A stretch of DNA of 64,000 nucleotides from Daedaleopsis sinensis (GCA_033807695.1 CM066303.1:2480001-2544000), one strand, 5' to 3'; positions 1-10,456 are shown, numbered from the stretch's first letter. The notes: generated by a model not told the origin, from the sequence alone. Translations and numbers: made by a program.

Positions 1-2027
1 CTCCCATTGCTCATCATTACCCCCGCCACCAGCCGGGGTATTCGAGCCCATCTGCATGTCCACGGCGCCCGAGTCACCCGCACCTCCCCCCATGTGCACC
101 CCCGCCGCGGGGCGCGCCGCCGCCTGGGCCTCCAGCTGGCGGAGCTGCGCCATGTACGGCCGGTAGCCCGGGTCGGCCTGCGTCCGCAGCGTTTCGAGCC
201 AGAGCTCGTATGCGATCTGGACGATGTGCGCGAGCTGGTTGTTCAGCCGCGGGAGTGCGTCGTCGATCGCGAGCAGGTACGTCTCGTACCCGACCTCGTC
301 GGCCATGCGCGTGCCGGTCTCGACGGCCTGCGGGCGTCGAGGGTCATGGCGAAGGAGAGTTTGGACGTTCAGCGACCCACAGGTCACAGGTCATCGGCGT
401 CGGCATGTTCACAGGTGGGCGGATGGCGGTTGCGGAATGGGTGTTGGGGGGCGGCGGCGGTCGAGCGACGTAAGTGTTGGGGTTCAGCAGACGCCATATC
501 GACGAGGAGGAAGGACGCACCGCATCCGCCGGGATCTGCCCGACGTACCAGAACGTGAGGTACTCACCGCCATGCTGGTTGCGCCCCCCAGAGCCGCGGC
601 CGTACGCGAGCGTAGATATGAAGATCGGCTCCGAGACGGGGCGCATCCGGTTGTGGTCGAGGGAGTGCGGGGGCTCCGGGGCGTTGTGCCGCACGATGAG
701 CGGGAGGAAGCTCACGCGGAGGCCGGACTGCGGCGGGAGAGACGTGCGCGTGAGCAGCTGGCCGCATCCGACATCGAGAGGAATTCATAATAGGCTATAG
801 ACCGGACTGTGTGATGTGTTGCTTCAGTCCGATCGGATGCGACGCGATCGAAGAGGAACCGTGGCTACCCCATGGTTAAATCATTCTATGCTCTATTCAC
901 GCTTCTTGGAATCATTTCCGGCTATTGCCACCGGATGCATGAGACTCATGGAACGAGCTTCGTAGGCATAACCAAGCCGAGGCACCAGCACTTTAAGCAC
1001 TTCCCCGCATCCTCCGGTTGGCGACTGTTACGACGGGCTCCTTGACTCGTTGGAGAAAGATTGTCACGGCCGTAACAGTCGCCGACCGGAGAATGACGAA
1101 GAGAGAAGCACGGCCGATCCTGTCTGAGGGGTACCTGCTACATTGATACGAGCGTGATATCGAGAACCGTAAAGGCGATGAGCAAAACGTGGCGCCCGCT
1201 GCCGGTGTCCTCTCTCGCTTTGCATTATAACGCAGCTCATGCTGAGACCAACGGGCAATGTCGTGTGCAGTATAACGCGGTCAAGCTACGTCTCTCCACA
1301 AATATAGCACGTTCATGCAGGAGAAAGATCGCGCTACCACAATGACGGAACATGCATGGATGAGAATGCACGGTTGACCAGTAATCGTGGGTACTCGACC
1401 TCCGGCATCCACAAGCAAACGTAACGGAGATTGGAAGGGATGGGTCTGAGAATGGAAAACACATACCTCTTCGTGAGCCTCTCGGAGGGCAGCTTGCTCT
1501 AGGCTCTCCCCTACGTCTTTGCGGCCCTTCGGGAGAAACCACCGATGGTATGTATGTCCACCGATTTCTTCCGCTTCATGCAGAAGGACGACCTTGCCCG
1601 ACGACGGCTGTAGGATAACCATGCCGGCCCCAAGCATGAAGTCCTCTGCGTACCAGGTGCTGTCGACGACGGCGCCAGTAGACAGGTGCGAGAACGCATA
1701 GCGCTGTTCACGAGAAGCGCGGTAGTCTGAAGAGGAAGGCTGTGAGCTGCTAGCACTGACACGGGTGCCGGACGAGTGCGTATGTCGCGAGCCTGAAGAG
1801 CTAGGAGTAGTAGGAGATGCTGCCGCCCTGGAGGAATGTGGAGTCTGACGATGGGCTGCGTAAGAATGGCGCGGGTTAGTTGCGTGAGACTGGGTCACAG
1901 ATGAGCGATTCTGGGCAGAATGTGGCTGAGAGACTGAAGGGGTCGAGGGGCGTGGGGCAGAAGTCGAGGAGGCCTGGTGTGACCCGCCAGACATCAGTCG
2001 AGAGATCGACCAGCGATTGTTTGCCAT
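1..2027 (-). CDS. Nudix hydrolase, 3' end beyond left edge
   Basis: Nudix enzymes hydrolyse nucleoside diphosphates linked to another moiety; the substrate cannot be told here. Exon 1 is 1467-2027 (187 codons), exon 2 521-727 (69 codons) and exon 3 1-327, open to the edge; all junctions are in phase 0. Residues 1-110 are Ser/Thr/His-rich and look disordered. The Nudix box GX5EX7REUXEEXGU starts at residue 168 (GRKDVGES...) and reads REAHEE at the end of exon 1, then SGL at the start of exon 2, so an intron splits the catalytic motif. Exon 2 holds the GGEYLTFWYVGQIP motif known to me from fungal Nudix proteins. The first intron (728-1466, donor GTATGT, acceptor CCGCAG) is 739 nt and the second (328-520) 193 nt, both long for this fungus. 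Family assignment is strong; the exact substrate is unknown. Confidence 0.85.
1014..1089. repeat. Short inverted repeat inside the long Nudix intron
   Basis: Arms 1014-1032 and 1071-1089 are 19 nt each and complementary at 18 of 19 positions, separated by 38 nt. They lie in the 739-nt intron that splits the Nudix box. This may be the end or core of a small inserted element; no target duplication was found by eye. Confidence 0.6.
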
Positions 2028-2549
2028 CAGGTAATAGTGGTTACACCGTCGGCGATAGTCGTAGTAGGCGAGAAGCAGGAGGAAAGCAATGAGGAGATGC
2101 TAGAGAAGCTCTGAGTTACTCTCATTATTGTGAAAGAGTGAAAGGAGCACACAAGACTCAGAGCAGATACACGCGCGGTGCGCGTGCCTTTGGCGCCTAT
2201 TGTCCTCGACTTAAGCTTCGGCGCTTCATGATAGCTTCAACCTCCTAACTCTCAAACCCTGACTCCATCTCACCTAAATCATAATGATCTACTGGATGAG
2301 CTTTCATTCGCCGTATGAAATCACTAACACAGCAATAGTATGAAGTAGTACCAAGCTTCGAGGACTGCCATCCTCCTCCGACTTCGGGGTGTTTGAACCG
2401 CCAGCTATGCCAGCGGACCCTCCGTGGACACTAACGCACTGACACAAGCCTACAGGATGTTTACAAGTCGTAGTATCGAACGGTATATACTAGTACTGAA
2501 AATAACACGACTTAACCTAGATGAGCTCTTGGACCCCTCGAACTCGGAG
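2028..2549. other. Intergenic region between divergent genes
   Basis: Nothing coding is recognisable. It should hold the promoters of the minus-strand Nudix gene and the plus-strand membrane protein. An in-frame upstream ATG at 2424 could extend the membrane protein by 42 residues, but the paralogue next door suggests the ATG at 2550. Confidence 0.4.
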
Positions 2550-3627
2550 ATGGACACACCCGTCGGCAACCCTATCCTCATTGTCGACGACAGCGAGTTG
2601 AACTTCACTATTCCGCTCGAAGATGGCGGCGGCCCCCCATCCTTCTCCGCCGGCTTCCAGCTTGTACGCGGCAAAGACTTGGCTCATGTTCACACCCTCA
2701 GTGCCATTACCTCTCCCCAGTGTAATTTTTCTTACGCCTTCGATGGTCTGTGACGTTCCTCCTCTTTGATCTGACGGGTATCCAGCTGACTATACATTCT
2801 CATCCTTACTATCCAGGTGCATATACTCACGTATCAGTGTACGGCTTCGTGCTCTTGTGGAGCGAAGGAAGTGGCCCGCCTTCAGCTTCGTACACCATCG
2901 ACGACAGCCCGCCCACTATTTCTACTCTCCCTAACACATCGTTCGCTGTGGATCATTACCCATTCTTCACTTCTGGCAAAATCCAACCTGGCACGCACAC
3001 GCTCACTGTGGAAGTCTTCGCTTCTCCAGAAAACCCATACGTTCTCGACTACCTCCTCCTCTCCGACCAAAGCAACAGATCCGCAAATCAACCCCCTGTC
3101 CCCACGCCCTCAGCCACGCCGTACCGACCATCCGGGGGGAGTACCAACCCTTCCTATACACACTGCCCGACAGGTGCCATAGCCGGTGGGGTTGTCGGGG
3201 CACTATTTCTGTCGCTCGGGCTTCTCGCTGTCCTAGCGATTCGTTACCGCCTCCACATACGCCGATTGGAACGCATGTCGGCCACACAGTATGGTGCGGC
3301 CCTCGTCCTACAGTCATCCGTTTAAGTCTCATCTCACGGCTGGGCGATTTACAGCCGTCAGCCGAAGTTAGCACCGGCAGTGCCAGCGGTATGCACCCTG
3401 TAACGGTACAGCATCGTGAGGGTATCTGTGCTTCGGGGTCAGCCTCGCAGGCACTGTCGGAGTACTCTCAAGCTTCAAGACTCCACACAACAGCCCTGGG
3501 CACGACTTTGCCAGTGTCGTCTCGGCCGCTTGGTGGATATGCGCCTTGGCATAACTCAACTACCGGCGATGCCAACGTGGACGAAGATGTGTTGGACGTG
3601 TGCCCGCCTCCGGCGTACGTGCGGTGA
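2550..3627 (+). CDS. Single-pass membrane protein, tandem paralogue 1
   Basis: Exon 1 is 2550-2745 (start MDTPVGNPILIVDDSEL) and exon 2 begins at 2817 after a 71-nt intron; TTC GAT G joins GT GCA, giving FDGAYTHVSVYG. The ectodomain has the basidiomycete pattern VDDS...W/L...F.G...V.VYG...Y.ID and ends in YVLDYLLLS, which suggests a jelly-roll ligand-binding fold. A Pro/Ser/Thr stalk follows, then a membrane helix (GAIAGGVVGALFLSLGLLAV) and a basic stop-transfer RYRLHIRRLER. The exon 2 frame closes at 3325, but a second intron starting near 3289 (GTATGG) or 3294 and ending near 3371-3380 would join a cytoplasmic tail that ends in PPPAYVR at 3627, matching the tail of the neighbour. Ligand and role are unknown. 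The last splice is uncertain. Confidence 0.7.
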
Positions 3628-4016
3628 CTGATATGGACTCGATGTTTAGCGGATGGTGTCGGACTCTGTTGTATCGACTACGTCCACGTCCCGTCTTTGA
3701 ACTTGCTATTGTTTTCGAAGCAGTGAAGTTCATATGTGAGTTTCCACCGTGCAACCAGCGGCTGCACATGGCACATGCACATGCGCGCATGCACAGGCGA
3801 AATCCTATGCTTGAACCAGCGCATGTGGGTGTATGTTTGGGTGTATACCTGACCTCCTAACTGAGAACTCATAGACCACTACCACCATCTCCTCCTCCTC
3901 CTCAAACCTCTCGTCCCACAGGGGTTACTCATTTAACATCCCCTTTCCGGAACCCAAATTCTACTGACTGATAGTCACCAAGTTGAAGAGTCAGGCGAGT
4001 ATGGTGTTTCCATTCC
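3628..4016. other. Spacer between the two tandem paralogues
   Basis: No gene seen. It contains a short run of alternating CATG/CACATG words (3765-3795) and a CT-rich stretch near 3885-3915 that may be the promoter of the downstream paralogue. Confidence 0.35.
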
Positions 4017-5390
4017 ATGGCTCTTCCCTCGCAGCTCAACCACACAATAGGTCCCATCGTGCTCGTCGACGACTCGAACATATCCACCTCCTCTCCGGGC
4101 CCGACCCCAAATCTCTCACACCTCTCCGGCGATGTTTTGGCTGCACTCAATGCATCATCCTACAACAACACGGTGACAGTCGTCACAGACGCAAGCTGGA
4201 ATCTGACTTATACTTTCAGCGGTACGTCAGACTCGGACTCGGACTGTCTCTGATCTACTGTCGCCTCCCACCGTGTCCGTTCGACTGACCCCTTCCTCCG
4301 ATGCAGACTATGGATCGCTCGCGATTGTCACAATCGCACTGCCCCAACTCGACTCCCAGCAAGCCGGTGCGCCCCTCGCGGAGTACTCGCTCGACGGCTC
4401 TCTCAAGCACACGAGCTTTGTAGCCACGAGCGACGGCAACCTCCCAACATTCAACGTCGCGGACGCTGTGATGGACGGCCTCGCTCCCGGGAGACACGTG
4501 CTCTCTATGCGGGTGCTCAACGCCTCGCCTCTCGCGCCGTATGCCCTCGACTACCTCTTGCTCTCCGCCCCCTTTTCAAATTCCCCAGATCCCGGGGCGC
4601 CGCCGACTGCTCTTCCCCCGACGAGTGCCACCCCGGGCCCAGTCCTCCCGAGTCCCGTCCAGGGGAGCTCAGTGCCCGTCCCTCTCGTCGCGGGTGTGAT
4701 CGCGGTCCTGGTCGCGCTCAACGCCGTCCTGATCGTGTCACTGTTTGTCGTGCGCCGGGTACGGCGGATACGGCGGCGGGCGACAGCGAGGCTGGCAGCT
4801 CAGCTTGGTAAGTCTCCGAGTTCACTGTACGGGATACGTCCCTATCCATCTCACGAGGCTCTATCTCTGTCGGCGATAAAGAGGCCCCGGTGACACCTTT
4901 CGGCCTCGCTGGGTCGCGTGCAGAGCGGGACATTGGATCGGGCGGAGGCGAGCCACACGCACACGCGGACTCGGACTCGGACTACCCGCGGGCAGGCTCC
5001 GCGTCGGTGTCCGAACGCTCGGAAAAACGGCGTGTCTTCGGGGCTGCGATGTATAGTGAGAGCACTGCTCCTAGTGGGCTCTCGTCGCCGTCGTCTACAC
5101 GCCCGTATGGCACGTCCGAGAACACGAAGGAAAGCTGGCCAGCAGCATCGTCGGAAAAAAAGACTGTCCGTTTCCTCCTCGAGCCCTCCTGCGATCTCGA
5201 GCGACCCGCCGCCGATGAGCGCAGCATGGATGCTGGACTAGGACAAGGGGTCACACATCTCTTGCCTAGTAGTCTGCCCCGGAACGAGGATTTGACTCTG
5301 CCCGCGGATTCGACACCTCCTGTATACACCTTAACAGCTCATCGCGCGGGCTTAGGTGATGACAAGTCTGGTCTCCGAGTTGTCAATTGA
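4017..5390 (+). CDS. Single-pass membrane protein, tandem paralogue 2
   Basis: Exons 4017-4221, 4307-4807 and 4924-5390 give 390 residues with all phases matching (1173 nt). The N-terminal half resembles the upstream paralogue: IVLVDDSNI, then WNLTYTFSG, and APYALDYLLLSA at the end of the ectodomain. Many NxT/NxS sites suggest it is secreted or membrane-bound. A Pro-rich stalk precedes a membrane helix at about residues 192-216 (VPLVAGVIAVLVALNAVLIV), followed by RRVRRIRRR. The cytoplasmic tail is long, Ser-rich and ends in a PPVYTL-type segment. No cleavable signal peptide is evident. An acceptor-like CTCGCAG lies at 4029-4035, so the true start could be an upstream exon. Function is unknown; a sensor role is only inference. 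Confidence 0.75.
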
Positions 5391-5877
5391 CCTACTACAT
5401 ACTAATATCATTTGGTGTAAAGATGAGAGACAATTCCACCGCATCCAACCGAGACCACCGCATTGTCCTCCAGGTCAACATGAGCCTTTCCTCTTCGTAA
5501 GCGTACTTGGCCGCGTGATCGTGCAGCGAGAGCCGAACACCCCAGATGCGTCTATTTCCTCTGTGCCTCCTCCGACTTCCTTCTATCTGAGTAACGGACT
5601 GATACTTGCAACTCAATGATGTGTGTAAAGACTAGCCAATGTCACATCTCTGACATTCTTGCGCATATGCACAATTGAAGTTAGGGCGAACAACAAGAGG
5701 AATGCCTGTTGTCGTTCGCCCTGTGTTCGCCTCCACCCGGAGATTGATAGATCAGTGCTTCAACCTGGACGATTTCACTTGACACACCTAGCTGCCATGG
5801 TAGGTGGAGGCTAGAACACGAGAACGTCAGCCGTGATTCGATCACCACGAACATCATGTTGCTCACCATGTGGGGGC
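5391..5877. other. Intergenic, start of repeat-rich zone
   Basis: No gene is visible. At 5682-5721 there is a short hairpin: AGGGCGAACAACA facing TGTTGTCGTTCGCCCT. Related GGGCGAACAACA sequences recur at about 7300-7320, 7450 and 9790-9820, so it belongs to the repeated units to its right. Confidence 0.4.
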
Positions 5878-6386
5878 TCAGCCTTACAATGCGACGCGCA
5901 AGCTCCGCACAATCCGAGCCATCCGTCCCTGACAGATGGCTTGACCGGAAAGGCGTTGACCACATAACCGCACTGTCCTACGTCCCCGACGCATTATTGG
6001 ACAGGGTTCGTGGTCTGAGCGCGACACGCCGCGAACGTCGGACGCCACCAGGTGGGCTTATACGCGACGGGACGGCTGAGACCATGTGCGCATGCGCGAG
6101 TAAACTGTAGAAAGTGGAGGTTAGCATTTGAACGGGAGTGAATGCAGATGCAGAGAAGAGCATACATGGTAGTCGGTCAAGCCGTGCCAGACGACGTGCG
6201 GCGCTGCGTTGACGGTGTCATGATAGGCCGCCCGTCGTGTACAAACCAGTGACCACTCTCATCCCTGTAGTGACGAGAGGATCCTGGCTGGTACTGGACA
6301 CTGAAAGTGAAGCGTGGACGTGCATGAGCAATGGTGAGCGATAGCAAGTGTGGCGAGATACACACCTCACGAAGGTGAGCGTCCGG
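5878..6386 (-). pseudogene. Repeat unit a, 5'-truncated copy of the small gene unit
   Basis: It contains only the downstream parts of the unit: the exon-2 block (about 6180-6380, near-identical in reverse complement to 8580-8775) and the conserved exon-3 block (5878-6110). The TATA box and first exons present in the other copies are missing. Similarity to the others stops near 6386, where the left inverted arm begins, so the truncation and the arm edge coincide. Same strand as unit b, which follows it. Confidence 0.65.
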
Positions 6387-6483
6387 TTTTGCAGTGGACT
6401 GTGGCACAGTGGGCGGTCGCTAGGAGGACGCTGTCAGACAGTGGATAGACGATCATGCGAGCAATGCAAACATACCATTGGGT

Positions 6484-7200
6484 AGCTCAGCCTTGCAATG
6501 CGACGCGCACGCTCCGCACAATCCGAGCCATCCGTCCCTGACAGATGGCTTGACCGGAAAGGCGTCGACCACATACCGCACTGTCCTACGTCCCCGACGC
6601 AATCTTGGACAGGGTTCGTAGTCTGAGCGCGACACGCCGCGAACGTCGGACGCCACCAGGTGGGCTTATACCCGACGGGGCGGCTGAGACCATGTGCGCA
6701 TGCGCGGGTACTGAGTGCACGGTGAGCATTGGGACACGAGCTCGCTAGAACAACAACGTACATGGTTGTTGGTCAGAGCCATCGCAGATGACGCGCGACC
6801 TGGTGCTGATAGTGTGCGGCGCGCGCCATTATCAGTATCCTTTCAACTAGCGAGTGCTCAGCTGAAAGGACCTGGGGAGACTGGAAGACATTATGCATGT
6901 TAGCAATGGCATTATGCATGTTAGCAATGGCCGAAGAAAGGATACGCGAGACAACATACCTCGGTATGTCGAGCGTCCTGAAGTTCGTCAACGCAAGCGT
7001 CGACGAGAGCAAGAGCCCACAGTATGTGTGGTCGTCTCGAGGGTTCCACCCCAGACTGCCGCGCGAGTAGCGACAGACTAGCAGGATGTCGTCGGCTGTT
7101 CCTCCAATGCCCGAGTTCGGCAGTGGGACACATGGCAGCCTGCGGACTCGCCGACTGCCAGTGCGCTCGTGAGATGAGCACGAAGGAGAGGAGAGGACAT
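6484..7200 (-). pseudogene. Repeat unit b, degenerate copy of the small gene unit
   Basis: It starts MSSPLLRAHLTSALAVGESA at 7200, has the same GTGTCC...CTGCTAG intron position as the intact copies, and carries the exon-3 block at 6484-6715. Relative to unit d, exon 1b has a net +2 insertion near the Arg-rich start, which brings an early stop. The exon-3 block remains open in the frame that reads KPTWWRPTFAACRAQTTNP. Its counterpart in the right arm is unit g, which is also broken. Confidence 0.6.
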
Positions 7201-7240
7201 GGTGGGAATGAAGAATGAGAAGGCGAGGCTTCGAGGATGC

Positions 7241-7250
7241 CTTATACCAG
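7241..7250 (-). promoter_or_regulatory. TATA box of unit b
   Basis: On the minus strand it reads CTGGTATAAG, about 46 nt before the ATG at 7200. All six complete units have a TATA box at this spacing. Confidence 0.6.
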
Positions 7251-7608
7251 TCACGTAGGAGGCTGACCGGCCGCGGCACTTTCCGGATGGAGGCGAACAT
7301 GGGGCGAACAACAAGAGAGGTTCTTCCGGGATGGCCCGAGATAGGCTGACTGCTAACTTGACTCGAAACTCCGAGTGCCTGGTGCCGTCTGATCAGTATG
7401 TGGGAGGCTGACCGGCCGCGGCTCATTCAGTGTTGAAAGGCGGTGAACATAGGGCAAACAACAGTCGGAGGAATGCATCCGGCAAGTTCGGCTAGGTGGG
7501 CCGATTGCTTACTTCAAGCTGACCTGACACCAGTTTCGAGTTCGGTCTGAAGTAAATACATCGCATTGATGGTTGCCTGTGCGCAAGAATGTCAGTGAGT
7601 GACTAAGT

Positions 7609-7878
7609 TTGGCAAATATTGGCGAGTCTAAATATTTGCCGATCGTTGAGCAGTGCAGTGACATGAGATATGTTGGTGGATATCATCCTAGTGATCAAGA
7701 CACAGTGGTAGCGGCCTTGTACGTCGATGGGCAGCTTGAAAGTGGAAGCACTAGCCTGAGAGAGGCACTTTGCAGACGCCTTACAGCAACACCCGGATAT
7801 CCGGTCCGCCATTATTTACACATGTTTGCTCCTGTGGTTGAACACCAAATTTGCGTCGTTTTATTCTTTCAGCAGTGA
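7609..7878 (+). CDS. Unidentified 89-residue reading frame
   Basis: The ATG frame reads MANIGESKYLPIVEQCSDM at its start and ends in LFFQQ. It lies in the divergent spacer between units b and c. The matching part of the right arm (about 54480-54240) is similar in DNA but broken by insertions and stops, so constraint on the protein is weak. The family is not recognised. It may be a gene remnant carried inside the arms. Confidence 0.25.
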   Translation: MANIGESKYLPIVEQCSDMRYVGGYHPSDQDTVVAALYVDGQLESGSTSLREALCRRLTATPGYPVRHYLHMFAPVVEHQICVVLFFQQ

Positions 7879-7936
7879 CCGACGACACTTTAACCCGCCA
7901 GTCGATGCCACTGGTGGACTTCAGCTCGGGCCATGA

Positions 7937-8287
7937 GTCAAGAAGTCAGAGGATGCCTTCATCTCCCATGTATACAGATGCTCCCAGAAGATCGAAGAAA
8001 TCGATAGCACCCACATCTATCATGACACGGCCCTCACCCTTCCGAGTCGAGCAGAATGCTACGGTCTGCATACTAGTGGACAACACGAACCGCCTTACGC
8101 CTTCATTCTAGATCACTGGGCGCTGCATACTAGTACTGCCAAGAATGCCGCTGAGGCAGCCGCTCTGCACTTCATCCAGATCGGGGCGGTTCCTTGTTCG
8201 GCTAGCACCGGTGAAGGACAATTGCAACTTGCCGAACACCGCCGGACTACTAGTCAGCCCAAGTCAGCCTCTCCCTCTCCCGTATAA
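7937..8287 (+). CDS. Unidentified conserved frame shared by both arms
   Basis: The frame is open from 7937 and reads FISHVYRCSQKIEEIDSTHI, then LHFIQIGAVPCSASTG, ending at a TAA at 8285-8287. The right arm carries the same frame at 53878-54216, there with an ATG. Because both copies stay open for over 100 codons it may have been coding. Its stop codon lies inside the TATAAAA of unit c, so the unit was probably inserted into, or evolved from, the end of this sequence. No known domain is seen. Confidence 0.35.
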   Translation, partial: VKKSEDAFISHVYRCSQKIEEIDSTHIYHDTALTLPSRAECYGLHTSGQHEPPYAFILDHWALHTSTAKNAAEAAALHFIQIGAVPCSASTGEGQLQLAEHRRTTSQPKSASPSPV

Positions 8288-8289
8288 AA
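8283..8289 (+). promoter_or_regulatory. TATA box of unit c
   Basis: TATAAAA, 48 nt before the ATG at 8331, followed by a CT-rich leader. Identical sequence and spacing occur in reverse at unit f. Confidence 0.7.
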
Positions 8290-8330
8290 GACCCGCACAG
8301 TTGCTGATCTCCTCCTTCCTCAGTACCATC

Positions 8331-9080
8331 ATGTCCTCTCTCCTCCGCCGAGCTCGTTCTTCTGAGCCCGCTCGTAGCTCCTACCTCATCTTAGGTGGAG
8401 TCTTCGATGCGTCCAATGTCCAAACTTGGGCGTTGGAGCGAGGGTGAAGACATCTCGCTAGTCCGTCGTCACCACTGTTATTGTGGCGGGCTAGGGTGGA
8501 CACCTCGACGACGCCCGCATTTGGGCCTCTCGTCCTCATCGTCGCTGTGAAGCGACGATGATCACTCGGACGCTCACCTTCGTGAGGTGTGTATCTCGCC
8601 ACACTCGCTATCGTTCACCATTGCTCATGCACTTCCACGCTTCACTTTCAGTGTCCAGTACCAGCCAGGATCCTCTCGTCACTACAGGGATGAGAGTGGT
8701 CACTGGTTTGTACACGACGGGCGGCCTATCATGACACCGTCAACGCAGCGCCGCACGTCGTCTGGCACGGCTTGACCGACTACCATGTACGCTCTTCCCT
8801 TCATTTGCACCTGCTCGCCTTCCAATACTAACCTCTACTACCTGCAGTTTACTCGCGCATGCGCACATGGTCTCAGCCGACCGTCGGGTATAAGCCCACC
8901 TGGTGGCGTCCGACGTTCGCGGCGTGTCGCGCTCAGACCACAAACCCTGTCCAAGAATGCGTCTCTCCGGAGGCGTAGGACAGCGCGGTATGTGGTCAAC
9001 GCCTTTCCGGTCAAGTCATCTGTCAGGGACGGATGGCTCGGATTGCGCGGAGCGCGCACGTCGCATTGCAAGGCTGAGCC
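8331..9080 (+). pseudogene. Repeat unit c, divergent copy of the small gene unit
   Basis: It starts MSSLLRRARSSEPARSSYL. A likely intron (GTCCAA...TCGCTAG) sits where units d and e have theirs. A second intron (GTGTGTATC...CACTTTCAG) precedes the exon-2 block at about 8655-8785, whose 3' end has the same TGACC...CCAT|GTACG junction as unit d. The exon-3 block is at 8850-9080 with a small insertion (TCTCCGGAGGCG). Exon 1b runs into a stop in the frame set by the ATG, so the copy is probably broken or uses a frame I cannot resolve. Unit f is its counterpart. Confidence 0.5.
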
Positions 9081-9251
9081 TTCGACTGGTGAGTCTAAGT
9101 CCCTCACACAAACATGTAACAAGATGTTCATTGTATGTTTTCGACTTCTAGTGACAGCCGGTTCAACCTCAATCCCGCAATGGTCTCCGCGGTTGCTATG
9201 TGCTATGAGGTCAGTACCAGGTACGTACCCTTACGTACCGCAAAGTCTACT

Positions 9252-9341
9252 ACCAGACGTAGTAGGACATGTCTCTGCCCCGGTGCTCCTTCTGCTGGCT
9301 TTTTGGACCGGGGTCGGAGAGACGTACCTACTACGGCTGGT
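9252..9341. repeat. Hairpin conserved in both arms
   Basis: Arms 9252-9284 and 9307-9341 pair over about 33 bp with a few mismatches and bulges (ACCAGACGTAGTAGG against CCTACTACGGCTGGT at the base), with a loop of about 22 nt. The right arm keeps a similar hairpin at 52836-52922. It could be a miniature foldback element or a small-RNA precursor; only the fold is seen. Confidence 0.65.
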
Positions 9342-9399
9342 CACAAGACACGTGTTATGTGAACAGTGAGGCTGCGAAGCGGTTGAAGTTTAGTCAGTG

Positions 9400-10004
9400 G
9401 TGTAGATAGCTTAGGTAGGGTTGTCATGTACACCTTAGGATACTACCTTGTTAATGAGATAGCCCGCAACGTTTGTTTCTCTCACGCATCTGATTAATCG
9501 TTAGAACGCATGCGCCTCCGTGATTGAGACTCAACCAACTGCCACCCATGCTCACTACGACAATGCCTCATCTAGTATGATGGCTCCGGGGCCCTTCGAG
9601 CCGAACACCAACGATTCTGCATACTACAATCCATCTTATGCCACTGCAATGATACTTGGAGCTCAATGATCGGTAGAGACTCGCCAATGACAAATCACTG
9701 ACATTTATGCGCGCAGGCAATCATCATTGCGATATATTTTACTTCAAACGGAATTCGACGCTCGGAGAACAACCTTGAAGTTGAAGGGGAATGCCTCTTG
9801 TTGTTCGCCCTATGTTCGCCTCCTACCGGAAAGAGGCCAAACTCCTACGTATGATCGGACAGTACCAGGCACTCGGAGTCAAGTTAGCACTGGTCAGCCC
9901 CATTCCGGAAGAACATCTCATGATGTTCTCCCCGTGCTCGCCTCCACCCAGCCTCCATCCGGAAAGAGCCGCAGGAGCCCGGTGTCAGCCTCTACGGTGA
10001 CTAC
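9400..10004. other. Arm segment without a recognised gene
   Basis: This is repeat-family DNA matched by 52800-52230 in the right arm. Parts (9660-9780) also match 54480-54600 and 5600-5680, including the words TCACTGACATT and CATTGCGATATATTT. No coding frame is convincing. Confidence 0.4.
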
Positions 10005-10011
10005 TATATAA
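10005..10011 (+). promoter_or_regulatory. TATA box of unit d
   Basis: TATATAA, 46 nt before the ATG at 10051, with a CT-rich leader that reads GCCTCGCCTTCTCATTC. Confidence 0.7.
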
Positions 10012-10050
10012 TCTCCCCGGAGCCTCGCCTTCTCATTCTGCATTCCCACC

Positions 10051-10456
10051 ATGTCCTCTCTCCTCCTCCGTGCTCATCTCATGAGCCCACTGGCAGTCGG
10101 CGACGCAGGCTGCCATGTGTCCAACTCCCGAACACGAGCATTGGAGGAACGGCTGACGACATCCTGCTAGTTTGTCGCTACTCGCGACAGACCGGGGTGG
10201 GAACCTCGAGACGACCACACATACCGTGGGCTCTCACTCTCGTCGACGCTTGCGTTGACGAACTTCGGGACGCTCGACACAATGAGGTATGTTCTCTCAC
10301 ACTGTCCTTCAAGTTTCCCGGCCATTGCTGACACGGTTGATCTCTTCCAGTGTCCCCAGATCCTTTCAGCACTCGCTAGAGAGGATACTGCCAATCATGG
10401 CGCGCGCGCCACACCATCAGCACCACTGCGTCGCGCGCCATCTGCGATGGCTTTGA
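10051..10456 (+). CDS. Repeat unit d, intact 95-residue spliced gene of unknown function
   Basis: Exons 10051-10116, 10171-10286 and 10351-10456 are joined by introns with good signals (GTGTCC...CTGCTAG, 54 nt with a CTGAC branch-like site; GTATGT...CTTCCAG, 64 nt). The product starts MSSLLLRAHLMSPLAVGDAG, continues FVATRDRPGWEPRDDHTYRG and ends RHLRWL. The same 95-codon frame survives in unit e with several amino-acid changes. A further splice (CCAT|GTACGT ... CACTCAG) leads beyond the stop to the exon-3 block at 10519-10745, which would be 3' UTR or a second frame. No signal peptide or known domain; basic and His-rich at the C-terminus. Confidence 0.45.
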
